Below are positions 7,561 to 14,472 of a stretch of DNA of 14,472 nucleotides, one piece after another. This stretch comes from Armatimonadota bacterium. Lineage in GTDB: Bacteria; Armatimonadota; UBA10988; DTZQ01. How positions within the stretch are numbered: the stretch's first letter is position 1; each line of letters begins with the position of its first letter. The notes under the pieces are model-generated. The model made no database searches and was not told the DNA's origin. It saw only the letters and a program-made list of their open reading frames with translations. Position numbers and translations under genes: made by a program. The DNA is taken from NCBI GenBank assembly GCA_012961305.1, contig DTZQ01000263.1, forward strand, positions 1 through 14,472. Direction: 5' to 3'.

Positions 7561-7582
7561 CCGCCCCAAAATTTTGCGGCGG
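7561..7582. promoter_or_regulatory. 22-bp palindromic operator candidate between divergent promoters
   Basis: The left arm CCGCCCCAAAA and right arm TTTTGCGGCGG are reverse complements except for one C-C pair at the sixth position, centred at 7571/7572. It lies between the -35 boxes of the minus promoter (ends 7544) and the plus promoter (starts 7587). The size and symmetry suit a dimeric helix-turn-helix regulator such as LacI or GntR types. No regulator gene is in the window, so the binding protein is unknown. Confidence 0.5.
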
Positions 7583-7586
7583 GGTC

Positions 7587-7615
7587 TTGACAGGGGTGGG
7601 ATTTTGTGGTACACC
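7587..7615 (+). promoter_or_regulatory. Sigma70-type promoter for the isochorismatase-like gene
   Basis: TTGACA (7587-7592) is a perfect -35 box. After 17 bases comes TACACC (7610-7615), a partial -10 that keeps the T, A and A at positions 1, 2 and 4. Transcription from here would give a leader of about 180 bases before the gene at 7806. Confidence 0.5.
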
Positions 7616-7622
7616 CTCTCCA

Positions 7623-7805
7623 GCAACAACCGCCCGGTGGACAACGGGATGGAAACGGGGCGTGGCTGAAACCTGCTCTTACTATGAGGACGATGACACA
7701 ACTCTATGCATCACGCATAACCCTCCTGAACCACAACGGCTACAATAGCAATAGGCCATAGGCTGTAAGCGGACAAGTTCAGTCCCCTGAGGGGGGACAA
7801 GAGGT
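7623..7805 (+). other. Leader region of the isochorismatase-like gene
   Basis: About 180 noncoding bases lie between the plus-strand promoter and the start codon. They contain a reverse-complement copy (ATAGGCCATA, 7751-7760) of a 10-base word found at 10120-10129. A 25-codon open frame (7684-7761) lacks a ribosome binding site. I recognise no known riboswitch. A hairpin at the 3' end is listed separately. Confidence 0.35.
7782..7798 (+). promoter_or_regulatory. Hairpin just upstream of the ribosome binding site
   Basis: GTCCCC and GGGGAC form a perfect 6-bp GC-rich stem around TGAGG, ending 7 bases before the ATG at 7806. The Shine-Dalgarno candidate AGAGG follows directly. In mRNA this would place a stable stem next to the initiation site and could modulate translation or protect the 5' end; this role is inferred. 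Confidence 0.45.
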
Positions 7806-8594
7806 ATGGCCGAATTAAAACTGGCTTTGCGTTTCTACTGGTTTGCCGCACCTGAGGGCCAGGCGCAAATCGAGGCCCACACCGGCCGGCGGGAAATCCA
7901 GGTCTCCATTCCTGTGGAGCAGGCAGCGTTGGTGTTGGTGGACGTTTGGGACCGCCACTACATGCTCAGCCATCAGGAGCGGGCGGTGCGGATTGTGCGG
8001 GAGAAAATGGCTCCCTTGGTGCAGGCCGGTCGGGCCGCCGGTTTGACCATCATTCACGCCCCGGCGCCCGGAGCGGCGCAAAAATATCCCCAATGGGTAC
8101 GCTATGCCGACCATGCCGACCTCTTTGGCGCCGAACGCCCGCCTGAGGACTGGCCGCCCCGGGAGTTCCGCGAGCGCCAGGGCGAATATGCCCAGTTCAG
8201 CAAAAACTGGCCTCCCCCGCCCCTCAAAGATTTAATTGAAGAACAGCAGCGAACCCGGCTGATAATGTCCGAGGTGGCTCCCCAACCCGACGATTTCGTG
8301 GTGGCCACTGGCGCTCAGTTACATCGCCTCTGCAAGCATCGGCGGCTCCTGCACCTTTTCTACGCTGGCTTCGCGGCCAACATGTGTGTGCTGTATCGCG
8401 ACTATGGCCTCCGGGCCATGGCCAACCGGGGCTACAACTGCATCCTGGTGCGCGACTGCACCACGGCCATTGAGGCGGCTGAAACTGTGGACTCGCTTCT
8501 GCTCACCGAGGCGGCTATCTATGGGGTCGAAATGCTCAGCGGCTTCAGCGTAACCACGGAGGCCCTAATCGCTGCCTGCCAGGGTGCCAAGTAG
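7806..8594 (+). CDS. Isochorismatase-family cysteine hydrolase
   Basis: A 262-residue cytoplasmic protein of the isochorismatase-like superfamily, which hydrolyses amide or vinyl-ether bonds (nicotinamidase, N-carbamoylsarcosine amidase, isochorismatase). The fold markers are clear: VLVDVWD with the nucleophile-activating Asp46, an AGLTIIHAPAPGA strand (78-90), and GFAANMCV with catalytic Cys194, followed by YNCILVRDCTTA (210-221). The region where the catalytic lysine normally sits reads DDFVVATGAQL (163-172 or so), with no lysine at the expected place. The protein is longer than typical members (180-220) because of an N-terminal extension of about 35 residues and a proline/charge-rich insert (110-160). 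The ATG at 7806 follows AGAGG at very short spacing. It is transcribed divergently from the oxidoreductase operon and converges on the YesU-like gene with a 66-base gap. Its substrate is unknown. Confidence 0.85.
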   Translation: MAELKLALRFYWFAAPEGQAQIEAHTGRREIQVSIPVEQAALVLVDVWDRHYMLSHQERAVRIVREKMAPLVQAGRAAGLTIIHAPAPGAAQKYPQWVRYADHADLFGAERPPEDWPPREFRERQGEYAQFSKNWPPPPLKDLIEEQQRTRLIMSEVAPQPDDFVVATGAQLHRLCKHRRLLHLFYAGFAANMCVLYRDYGLRAMANRGYNCILVRDCTTAIEAAETVDSLLLTEAAIYGVEMLSGFSVTTEALIAACQGAK

Positions 8595-8660
8595 CCGCAG
8601 TAGGTCGGCAACGGAGACAATACTTACTCCCTCGTGTTTTTCTCCCCTCGAGGAACACAT

Positions 8661-10028
8661 TCACTGCCCCCGCACCGCGTACACGCGGAAATTGTCGTAG
8701 TAGGCTTTAGTGGGAGCCATCTGACGCAGGCCAATTTTGCCCCCTCCAAGCACCGGGCCGTAGGTCTGCCCGTCGTCCACAAAATCAATGATGAGCCGCC
8801 CGTCAATCCCGAATTGGATGTGGGCGCCGCGTTTGAACAGGGTAAGGCGGTAGGGGCCCAAACCGCCGCGCGGGAGGATGGGGTCCTTCCCGATGGATAC
8901 TAAGTAGAAGCCGAAGTTCTTGCGCAGGTTGCACTGGCCCGTCGGCTGACGGATGTTGCGGAAGTAGGAGATGTGGTAGGCGTTGATGGCCCCTTTGATG
9001 TACTGCCGAAACGTCCCATCGCGGGGCGGCAGAGCGGGGTCAAAGAGGTCCTCCCCCTGGCGCCCCTTGGCGGCGAAGAAAACGATGCACAGCCCCTCCT
9101 CATAGGCCGGAGAGAACTCCCACTCGGCCAAGAAGGAGTCCGGGAAGTCCCGCTTGTTCCACAGAACGATGTGTCCGTTTTCGGTCGGCTTCTTCGATTC
9201 CATGTACAGCCAGCCGTTGCGGATTTCCACTCGTCCCGGCCCCTCCAGAATCCAGTCGGACACGTCACCGCTGAAGTCGTTTTCGTAGAGCAAATCTCCC
9301 CGGTAGGGTTCCACGTCAATGGCCCGGTTGTACACCACCAACCCTTCGTCAGTCGGGCGGTCGGCCGGGGTCAATCTGGCGACGGCGGCGATGTCTGCTT
9401 CCCCCAGCATTAGGGAGTACACCCGCAAATCGTCCACCGGCAGGCCGGAAGCCCCTATGCGAAGGCGGGTTGGGGGTTTTGTGGGAGTCCAGGGCAATCC
9501 AAACCGCCGGCGTTGTATCCGTCCCCCCAGGTACAAAGTGGCCTCGCCGGTGGCCGCATTCCAGGTGAAGGTTAAGTGATACCACTTGCCGCCCTTCCAA
9601 TGGGTGTAATCGAAGCCTATCCGTTCCTGCTGCCCCTCCTGGGTCTTCCACCGCACTTGCAGGGCCAGGTGGGAGGTTTCCGCCAGGGTCAGGCGCAAGC
9701 CCCACGGCCCGTCCATTTGCAGCAGCGTCCAGCGCCGGGCCTCTTGGCGATGGCGCAGTTCCTCCGGCGGGCACACCCAGAACATTACCGTGCCACGGGC
9801 CGGCAGGTTGTTCTCCGGCAGGGGCAAAGTGGCTCCTACTTTTCCCTCCGCCGTCAGGAGGGCCTGGCCCAACCGCCCTTCGACGAAGGTACTGTCCTCG
9901 CCCAACTTCCCCGGCACCGTGCCGTCAAAGGGCACCTGGAGCAGGGGCGGCACCGGTTCCACCGCAGTCCCTACTTCGGTGAGCAGAAGCAAACTTCCCC
10001 CCACGCTCAGGCAAATTAAGTTGCGCAT
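8661..10028 (-). CDS. Secreted LamG-like plus YesU-like (DUF1961) protein
   Basis: A 455-residue protein with two modules. After a signal peptide (about 1-22, hydrophobic LSVGGSLLLL) comes a LamG/concanavalin-like domain (28-222), with FDGTVPGKLG at the start, a WYHLTFTWNAATGEATLYL core strand pair and LPVDDLRVYSLML at its end. Residues 245-452 closely resemble B. subtilis YesU of the rhamnogalacturonan-utilisation region as I recall it: LYENDFSGDVSDW, GLCIVFFAA, GEDLFDP, YHISYFRN, CNLRKNFGF, DDGQTYGPVL and KIGLRQMAP. YesU has a concanavalin-like fold and no established activity. Here the domain is exported and joined to a carbohydrate-binding-type module, which suggests action on, or binding to, an extracellular glycan. 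The ATG at 10028 has GGGAG at 5-base spacing. It lies 166 bases downstream of the large glycosidase-like gene, so co-transcription is possible but not shown. Confidence 0.85.
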   Translation of the reverse strand: MRNLICLSVGGSLLLLTEVGTAVEPVPPLLQVPFDGTVPGKLGEDSTFVEGRLGQALLTAEGKVGATLPLPENNLPARGTVMFWVCPPEELRHRQEARRWTLLQMDGPWGLRLTLAETSHLALQVRWKTQEGQQERIGFDYTHWKGGKWYHLTFTWNAATGEATLYLGGRIQRRRFGLPWTPTKPPTRLRIGASGLPVDDLRVYSLMLGEADIAAVARLTPADRPTDEGLVVYNRAIDVEPYRGDLLYENDFSGDVSDWILEGPGRVEIRNGWLYMESKKPTENGHIVLWNKRDFPDSFLAEWEFSPAYEEGLCIVFFAAKGRQGEDLFDPALPPRDGTFRQYIKGAINAYHISYFRNIRQPTGQCNLRKNFGFYLVSIGKDPILPRGGLGPYRLTLFKRGAHIQFGIDGRLIIDFVDDGQTYGPVLGGGKIGLRQMAPTKAYYDNFRVYAVRGQ

Positions 10029-10063
10029 GGTTGTCTCCCTCTCAACCTCTCGCCACCTGTACC

Positions 10064-10129
10064 CAGGTCACCGCCGAGCACAAAGAACGCGCTGAGACCA
10101 CGCTGAGGAAAATGTGTCTTATGGCCTAT
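10064..10129. repeat. Intergenic repeat words upstream of the YesU-like gene
   Basis: Plus-strand bases 10070-10112 form a decayed GAG/CGC tract starting ACCGCCGAG, a 9-base word also found at 5635-5643 inside the metzincin gene. It is followed by TATGGCCTAT (10120-10129), whose exact reverse complement is at 7751-7760. Such short-period tracts are common in intergenic DNA of many bacteria (from general knowledge). I found no convincing promoter for the YesU-like gene here. Confidence 0.45.
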
Positions 10130-10174
10130 CGCCTATTCAACCCTCGGCCTTAAGCAGGTCGAGGCTGAACATTG

Positions 10175-10193
10175 CGCACCCATAAAGGGTGCG
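10175..10193 (-). repeat. Stem-loop directly after the glycosidase-like gene
   Basis: CGCACCC (10175-10181) and GGGTGCG (10187-10193) form a perfect 7-bp stem with a 5-base loop. It begins one base after the TAG stop at 10197-10195. No T-run follows on the minus strand, so it is not a standard intrinsic terminator. It could be a 3'-end stabiliser, a processing site or a REP-like palindrome. Confidence 0.5.
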
Positions 10194-10194
10194 G

Positions 10195-13100
10195 CTACCT
10201 CTCCGCTATTACTTGCGGCGGGTGGTGCAGGCGGGCGTAGTCCTCGGCCCCGAAGCGGGCGTCCGGCTGGCCCGGATGGAAAACGTAACTGAGTCGGGCC
10301 TCCGGCGCGCTGGTGTTGAAACTGACCCCGCCCCAGGCCCCAGCGTCCCAATAAGTCAGGTTCCCAAACTCGCTTTGGGCCACGCAGGAATGGGCCCATT
10401 CCGGCGTGTAAACCACGTACCACTGCGGACGTGGATTTTGGCCGATAATGCCCTCCCCGTCACCCTGTCCGTCAATTACAGCCCGGTGTCCTGCGTTGTC
10501 TTCAAACTGCCCCGACAGGCCATAGTAGGCCCGACTGTAATCTCCCCCGGCCGGGTTGGTCACCCGAATGTGCAAGTCGAACCGACGGGGATAAAAGAAG
10601 TAAGTCTTCTCGTAAACTACCCCGCCGGTGAGGGTTTTCCTCACCGCTACCACCGTCCGGGCTGGTCCCTCGGCAAGCACGCGGAAGTAATCTACCGTTC
10701 CCTGCTCTCTCACCCAACCCGTCTGCCCCGAGGAGTAAACTAATCCGGTCCATAGGCTGCGCTGCGGCATCTGCCCCAACTTGTTGTACAGGCGGACGAT
10801 GACCCCGTCCTCAAACTCCGCTTGGTAGCCGAGGGTCTCCACCGCTTGGGCCTCTTCTTTCCATTGGCCGCCGAAGGGCGGGCGGAAAGAACGGCCCGGC
10901 GTGGCGTCGCTCAGGATTTGGAAATACCGCGTAGTGTGGGGCGGAGTTTCGCCGGTCAAAATCCACACCAACTCGCCGCGGGTGGTCACCTGGGGCTGAG
11001 GTTCGAACTGGGCCGGAACGAGGCGCGGATTTCGCCCCTGGGCGTCGGTTTCCACCACCCGTACAGAGGCGGGATTGAACCGGGCTGCTGCCTCGCCCAA
11101 ACGGGTCGCAAAATCCACTTCCCACACCACCGGTTCATCCCGCCGGGCGTGGTCACCGCTGTCCACGCGCAGGGAAAGGCGGTGCGACCAGCGGGTCCAG
11201 TCAGGGGATAGGGTCAGGGGCACCACTGTTTCATTGTTGGCCGCAATGAGTTCCCTTTCCCCCTCATCCGCCGTCAGGGTAATCCGTATCTGGTGGCGGC
11301 CGTCCAGGGTTTCCGTGGGCAGGCGGAGGGATATGGTCTGCTCCCCGCCGGGCGGCAGGGTTACCACCTCGCTGGCGGTCGGTTCCGGCTCCCGGTCCAG
11401 GAACAAGCGCACCCGCGCCCGGCCCACCGGACGGCGGCCGGTGTTACGAACCTTTACCCGCACGGTCACCGGTTGGCCCTGGGTCGGCGCCGGTGGCTCG
11501 AAGGTCACCGCTTCCGGCGTCACCTGCAAATCAGGGGCTGCCGTTGCGGGCCCGGCGGCCAGTTCGTAATTCGCCCAGTCCGGCGCAGGGAAGATGGTCA
11601 CCGCCTCTCCCTCTGTCTGCCAGCGGGCAACCTGCTGCCGTTCGCCTCGCTCATCCAGCACGAACACCCGCGGGCCCGTGCGGTCCCAATCGGGCACCAG
11701 CCGGGCGGGACGAATCTGCACCGGGCCTTCCCCTCTCAGGTTGAGCCGCAGCAGGTGTGGCCCGGCGACCCGTACCGTCACCTGCCCCGCGGTGACCACC
11801 GCGCCGAAGTCGTGCCGTTTCCCGTTCGCATCGGCAAAGAGGTAATCGGGCGTCTGGATGAAGGTCACCGCCCGGTCGCCGACCTGGGTGCGGTACTGCC
11901 GAAGGCCGTTGCCCAGGGCCAGAAAACCGTGGGGGGCCAACAGGTAGGTTTGGCCCTCGAACTCCAGCCGGTAGGGTTCCTCGCCGAAGTTGACGAACAC
12001 CTCCACGCCGGAACTGAAGCGGGTGTGCTGCACCGCCCGGTCGGGGGTCACAAACTCATGGGTCAGCATTTCGTCGAAGCCCGTCCGTTCGTGGGCCTTG
12101 CAGGTGTTCCGATAGGTTTGCAGAAAGCGTTCGCGGTTCTGCTTCCAGCCGTAGCCGCCGTGTCGTTGCGGCCGGGCCCACATCAGGGGGATGGTCCCGT
12201 AGAGGAGGTTGAACAGGTCCTTGCGGTCGCTCAGTTCCGGGGCCAAAGCATACAGCCACCCGCTGCTGTCGCCCCAATACCAGGTAGTTACGACGCAGTC
12301 ATGGAACACCAACTCCCACAGCGGAATGCGGTAATAATAGCCCAACCCATAGGTCAGATAGGCCTCGCTAATACCTTCCCGCGTCTCCGGCGGACGCAAG
12401 TGGCCAGCCGGCCAGGAGTAGAAGCCGCCGCTCATCATTCCCTCGAAATAGTCGGCCACCGGCACGGTCCAGGCCCGTCCGTGTTCCCCCCCGGTGACCA
12501 GTCCCATCTCCCGCACGGTGCGCAGGAGGGCCTGTTTGCTGTGCTTGTCCTCAGTGCGGGTCTGGGGGTGGGCCGGATGGTAACACTCAAAAAGCCCCTC
12601 CGCCGGGGTCACGTCGCAGAAACGGGCGTTGAAGGGATATTTCTTCAGCAGCGGTGGCACGAACCGCCGGGCCATCTCTGCTGCCAGCGCGGAGCAGCGT
12701 TTGTAGTATTGCCTCTTTTTGTCCCAGGTCAACCAGCCCAGTTGCAGGGAGCCATCGGCCCGCTGGATGGCCTGTTCGGCCACCGGTACGTGCACCCGGT
12801 CCTTGATTTCCGGCGCGTCCAGAATGTCCACGTAGTTGTCGTACTCGCCCACCAGGTAACCCAAGTCCACCATTTCCTGCATGGCCTCCGGCGACCAGCG
12901 GCCATTGATGAGCAGCCGGTCTATGCCCGCGGCTTTGGCCTCCCGGGCGAAGCGCACCCCCTCGGCCCCCCAGATGTCCGATGCCCCCAGCAGCCGTCGC
13001 AGGTTGGGGTTCCGAGCCGCCTTCTCCCGCAGGGTTACCACCAAGCCCTGTCGCTGGGCGAAACGGCGGTAAATTTTGGCCAACGCCACATATCCCCCGG

Positions 13101-14394
13101 CGGGACTGAACTCATAGCGCACCCGCCGGGGATAGCGGAAAGTACCTTGGGAGGGTCGCCAGACCACCTGCGGCACCAGCCGGTTGCCCTCGGCGCTGCG
13201 CTCCAACACGAAGGCTGCATCGTCAGGGGTCTCCAAAATGCAGGCGTATCCGTTCCCCCGGACCAAATCCACCAAGCCCATCCAGGGCATGTCCAGATTG
13301 GCGTAAACTATGTACCGCCGCCGCAGCCAAGAGAGGTCATCCGCGGGAATGAGCAGGCCGTTGGCATAGGGAGAAAAGCACAGCGCGCCCTGTTCGGCAG
13401 GGAGGGAGAAGGGTGGGGGATAAGCCAGTTCCTCCAAAGGGGCATTCCGGTCGGGCAGGTCTACGGTGAAGACCAGGGCGGCGGTTTCCTCTGGCAGGGT
13501 CGCTGTAATCTCTGCCACAACTGGTCGCAGGCGGGAGTCCGTACTCTGCCAGGTAAAGGCCAGGCGGTTCGCGGCCAAACGGCGCAGGTTGGTCAACTGG
13601 GGACGCTGGCGGCGCACGGCAGCCACGCGCACCCTTTCGGGCACCTTTCCCTGGGCATCGGCTAACACCGCCAGGGCAAAGGTCGTCGGCGCGGAGTGCA
13701 CCCAGGTGCGGGGGAAATAAATTTGGCCTTCCCGCCGGCCCCGCCCGTCGGCGTCGTTCACTCCCACGGCGAAGCGAAAAGCGGTTCCCATCTGCGGCTC
13801 TTCCACCGGCAGGGCGGACCAAGGCACGGCGGCTTCTACCGTGTAGCCCTCCTCCGCCGGTCGCAGGGCCACTTTCGCTTCCCTCAGTTCCCGCCGAATG
13901 AGGCTGGCCAGGGAGCGGGCCGGGGCGAGGCTCAGGCCTATCTGTCGCCGATTCACCCAGAACTCGGCGGAGTCCCGTTCCCACCAGCGCAGGGTGCCGG
14001 GCGGGGCAAAATCGCCCACCTCATCGCGCACGCGCAAGGCCAAATAGAGCCCCGCGGCGTCCCAACAGACCGCCACCTGCGCGCTGCAATCGGCGTTGTT
14101 GTCCACCTCCCGCGCATCGGCCAGCATATCGGCGGTGAGTTGCAGGGACAGGGCCGGGCTCCATTCGGCAAGGTCGCCGTCCACCCGTATCGGTTCGCCC
14201 GCCCGCGGCAGGAGCAGGGGTGTTTCCTGGCGGCAGGGTGGAGTGCGGTAAACGCAGGTTGCAGTTTTGTCCACCACTTCCATTTGCGCCCCGTCGGGGT
14301 GAAACACCGCCCGCAGACGGGAATTTTCCACCGTCCACTCCTCCGCGGCCGTGGAGTTAAGCAGCAGTGTAAGGCTAAAGTAAGCAATTAACAT
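10195..14394 (-). CDS. Large secreted putative glycoside hydrolase (GH101/DUF5696-like core, CBM9-like and CARDB modules)
   Basis: A 1399-residue exported protein. The signal peptide (1-17) ends STAAEEW. Residues 18-60 begin a beta-sandwich (LRAVFHPDGAQMEVVD). Residues 66-245 look like a CBM9/DOMON insert (PIRVDGDLAEW, then AEFWVNRR and YTVEAAVPWSAL). The sandwich resumes at 255-430. GGYVALAKIYRRF (433-445) leads into a TIM-barrel-like region (465-775) with DRLLINGRW, GEYDNYVDI, RFCDVTPAE (Asp594) and VTGGEHG (Glu637). Asp594 and Glu637 sit at strand ends like the GH101 nucleophile and acid/base, so retaining hydrolysis is plausible but unproven. A CARDB domain follows (955-1062) and then an unassigned beta-rich C-terminal domain (1065-1395). 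The ATG has AAGGAA at 6-base spacing. The family resemblance is from motif reading only; the sugar specificity is unknown. Confidence 0.85.
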   Translation of the reverse strand: MLIAYFSLTLLLNSTAAEEWTVENSRLRAVFHPDGAQMEVVDKTATCVYRTPPCRQETPLLLPRAGEPIRVDGDLAEWSPALSLQLTADMLADAREVDNNADCSAQVAVCWDAAGLYLALRVRDEVGDFAPPGTLRWWERDSAEFWVNRRQIGLSLAPARSLASLIRRELREAKVALRPAEEGYTVEAAVPWSALPVEEPQMGTAFRFAVGVNDADGRGRREGQIYFPRTWVHSAPTTFALAVLADAQGKVPERVRVAAVRRQRPQLTNLRRLAANRLAFTWQSTDSRLRPVVAEITATLPEETAALVFTVDLPDRNAPLEELAYPPPFSLPAEQGALCFSPYANGLLIPADDLSWLRRRYIVYANLDMPWMGLVDLVRGNGYACILETPDDAAFVLERSAEGNRLVPQVVWRPSQGTFRYPRRVRYEFSPAGGYVALAKIYRRFAQRQGLVVTLREKAARNPNLRRLLGASDIWGAEGVRFAREAKAAGIDRLLINGRWSPEAMQEMVDLGYLVGEYDNYVDILDAPEIKDRVHVPVAEQAIQRADGSLQLGWLTWDKKRQYYKRCSALAAEMARRFVPPLLKKYPFNARFCDVTPAEGLFECYHPAHPQTRTEDKHSKQALLRTVREMGLVTGGEHGRAWTVPVADYFEGMMSGGFYSWPAGHLRPPETREGISEAYLTYGLGYYYRIPLWELVFHDCVVTTWYWGDSSGWLYALAPELSDRKDLFNLLYGTIPLMWARPQRHGGYGWKQNRERFLQTYRNTCKAHERTGFDEMLTHEFVTPDRAVQHTRFSSGVEVFVNFGEEPYRLEFEGQTYLLAPHGFLALGNGLRQYRTQVGDRAVTFIQTPDYLFADANGKRHDFGAVVTAGQVTVRVAGPHLLRLNLRGEGPVQIRPARLVPDWDRTGPRVFVLDERGERQQVARWQTEGEAVTIFPAPDWANYELAAGPATAAPDLQVTPEAVTFEPPAPTQGQPVTVRVKVRNTGRRPVGRARVRLFLDREPEPTASEVVTLPPGGEQTISLRLPTETLDGRHQIRITLTADEGERELIAANNETVVPLTLSPDWTRWSHRLSLRVDSGDHARRDEPVVWEVDFATRLGEAAARFNPASVRVVETDAQGRNPRLVPAQFEPQPQVTTRGELVWILTGETPPHTTRYFQILSDATPGRSFRPPFGGQWKEEAQAVETLGYQAEFEDGVIVRLYNKLGQMPQRSLWTGLVYSSGQTGWVREQGTVDYFRVLAEGPARTVVAVRKTLTGGVVYEKTYFFYPRRFDLHIRVTNPAGGDYSRAYYGLSGQFEDNAGHRAVIDGQGDGEGIIGQNPRPQWYVVYTPEWAHSCVAQSEFGNLTYWDAGAWGGVSFNTSAPEARLSYVFHPGQPDARFGAEDYARLHHPPQVIAER

Positions 14395-14442
14395 AGAACA
14401 TTCCTTCCCTTCACAGACCCCTCTTACTTTTCCGGTGACTAC

Positions 14443-14457
14443 TCAGCCGGAGGCTGA
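14443..14457. repeat. Short palindrome upstream of the glycosidase-like gene
   Basis: TCAGCC and GGCTGA form a perfect 6-bp stem around GGA, about 50 bases upstream of the ATG at 14394. It may be a REP-like hairpin, the end of the preceding transcription unit, or part of a control site. Only 78 bases upstream of this gene are in the window and no promoter hexamers are convincing there. Confidence 0.4.
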
Positions 14458-14472
14458 TATTCCCGCTTCTCC

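Noticed and set aside
7741..7746. TACAAT as an alternative -10 box for the plus-strand gene
   Set aside because: No acceptable -35 box lies 16 to 18 bases upstream (TAACCC at 17) and there is no extended -10 TG, so the TTGACA promoter at 7587 is preferred.
7455..7748. A 97-codon open frame in the divergent control region
   Set aside because: It spans both promoters and the repeat words, has no ribosome binding site and no recognisable domain.
7684..7761. A 25-codon leader peptide upstream of the isochorismatase-like gene
   Set aside because: No ribosome binding site precedes the ATG, and no run of regulatory codons suggests attenuation.
8595..8660. A bidirectional terminator between the convergent genes
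   Set aside because: Only a weak GTGTT/AACAC pairing around CCTCGAGG and a five-T run out of position are visible; no convincing stem with a following T-run on either strand.
11293..13665. A 790-codon open frame on the plus strand
   Set aside because: It is antisense to the glycosidase-like gene. Its translation is low-complexity, rich in G, P, R, H and Q with no recognisable domain, as expected from the opposite strand of GC-rich coding DNA.

Overview
The window is GC-rich bacterial DNA with six protein-coding genes, most of them large secreted proteins for handling carbohydrate or other macromolecules outside the cytoplasm. Five genes lie on the minus strand and one on the plus strand. I see no rRNA, tRNA, CRISPR array, transposase, phage gene or replication gene. 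Usable Shine-Dalgarno sequences and sigma70-type promoter hexamers fit an ordinary bacterium. The mix (giant signal-peptide proteins with beta-helix, LamG, FG-GAP, CARDB and CBM9-like modules, plus a Gfo/Idh/MocA oxidoreductase with a GIVDFDTSH start) is what I would expect from Armatimonadota, Planctomycetota, Hydrogenedentota or a similar polysaccharide specialist. That placement is inference; nothing here fixes the phylum.

Layout, reading the minus strand from right to left: (1) 14394-10195, a 1399-residue secreted putative glycoside hydrolase with a CBM9-like insert, a TIM-barrel-like core with GH101-like Asp/Glu positions, a CARDB domain and an unassigned C-terminal beta domain. (2) 10028-8661, a secreted LamG-like plus YesU-like (DUF1961) protein. 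(3) After a plus-strand isochorismatase-like hydrolase (7806-8594) and a 604-base divergent control region comes a compact operon of three genes: Gfo/Idh/MocA-type oxidoreductase (7201-6305), FG-GAP/metzincin protein (6296-3054) and pectate-lyase-superfamily beta-helix/LamG protein (3052-104). Gaps inside this operon are about 8 bases and 1 base.

Control region 7202-7805: two good promoter candidates point away from each other (minus TTGACG-N17-TACAAT; plus TTGACA-N17-TACACC), with a 22-bp near-perfect palindrome between their -35 boxes, so one regulator could control both units. The long leaders hold a 129-bp element with 11-bp inverted ends, short degenerate repeat words, and a hairpin just before the plus-strand ribosome binding site.

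The most unusual feature is in the metzincin gene. About 162 bases in its FG-GAP region look like intergenic repeat DNA: a GGGCCAGT triplet array, a GTTGCC array sharing 36 of 40 bases with the intergenic region 1.7 kb away, and an ACCGCCGAG-type tract also present upstream of the YesU-like gene. It is read through in frame and roughly doubles one inter-blade spacing.

Functionally, the secreted proteins probably bind and cut a complex, perhaps pectin-like, glycan or glycoprotein, while the two cytoplasmic enzymes process small products. No transporter or sugar kinase is in the window, and the true substrate cannot be read from sequence alone.
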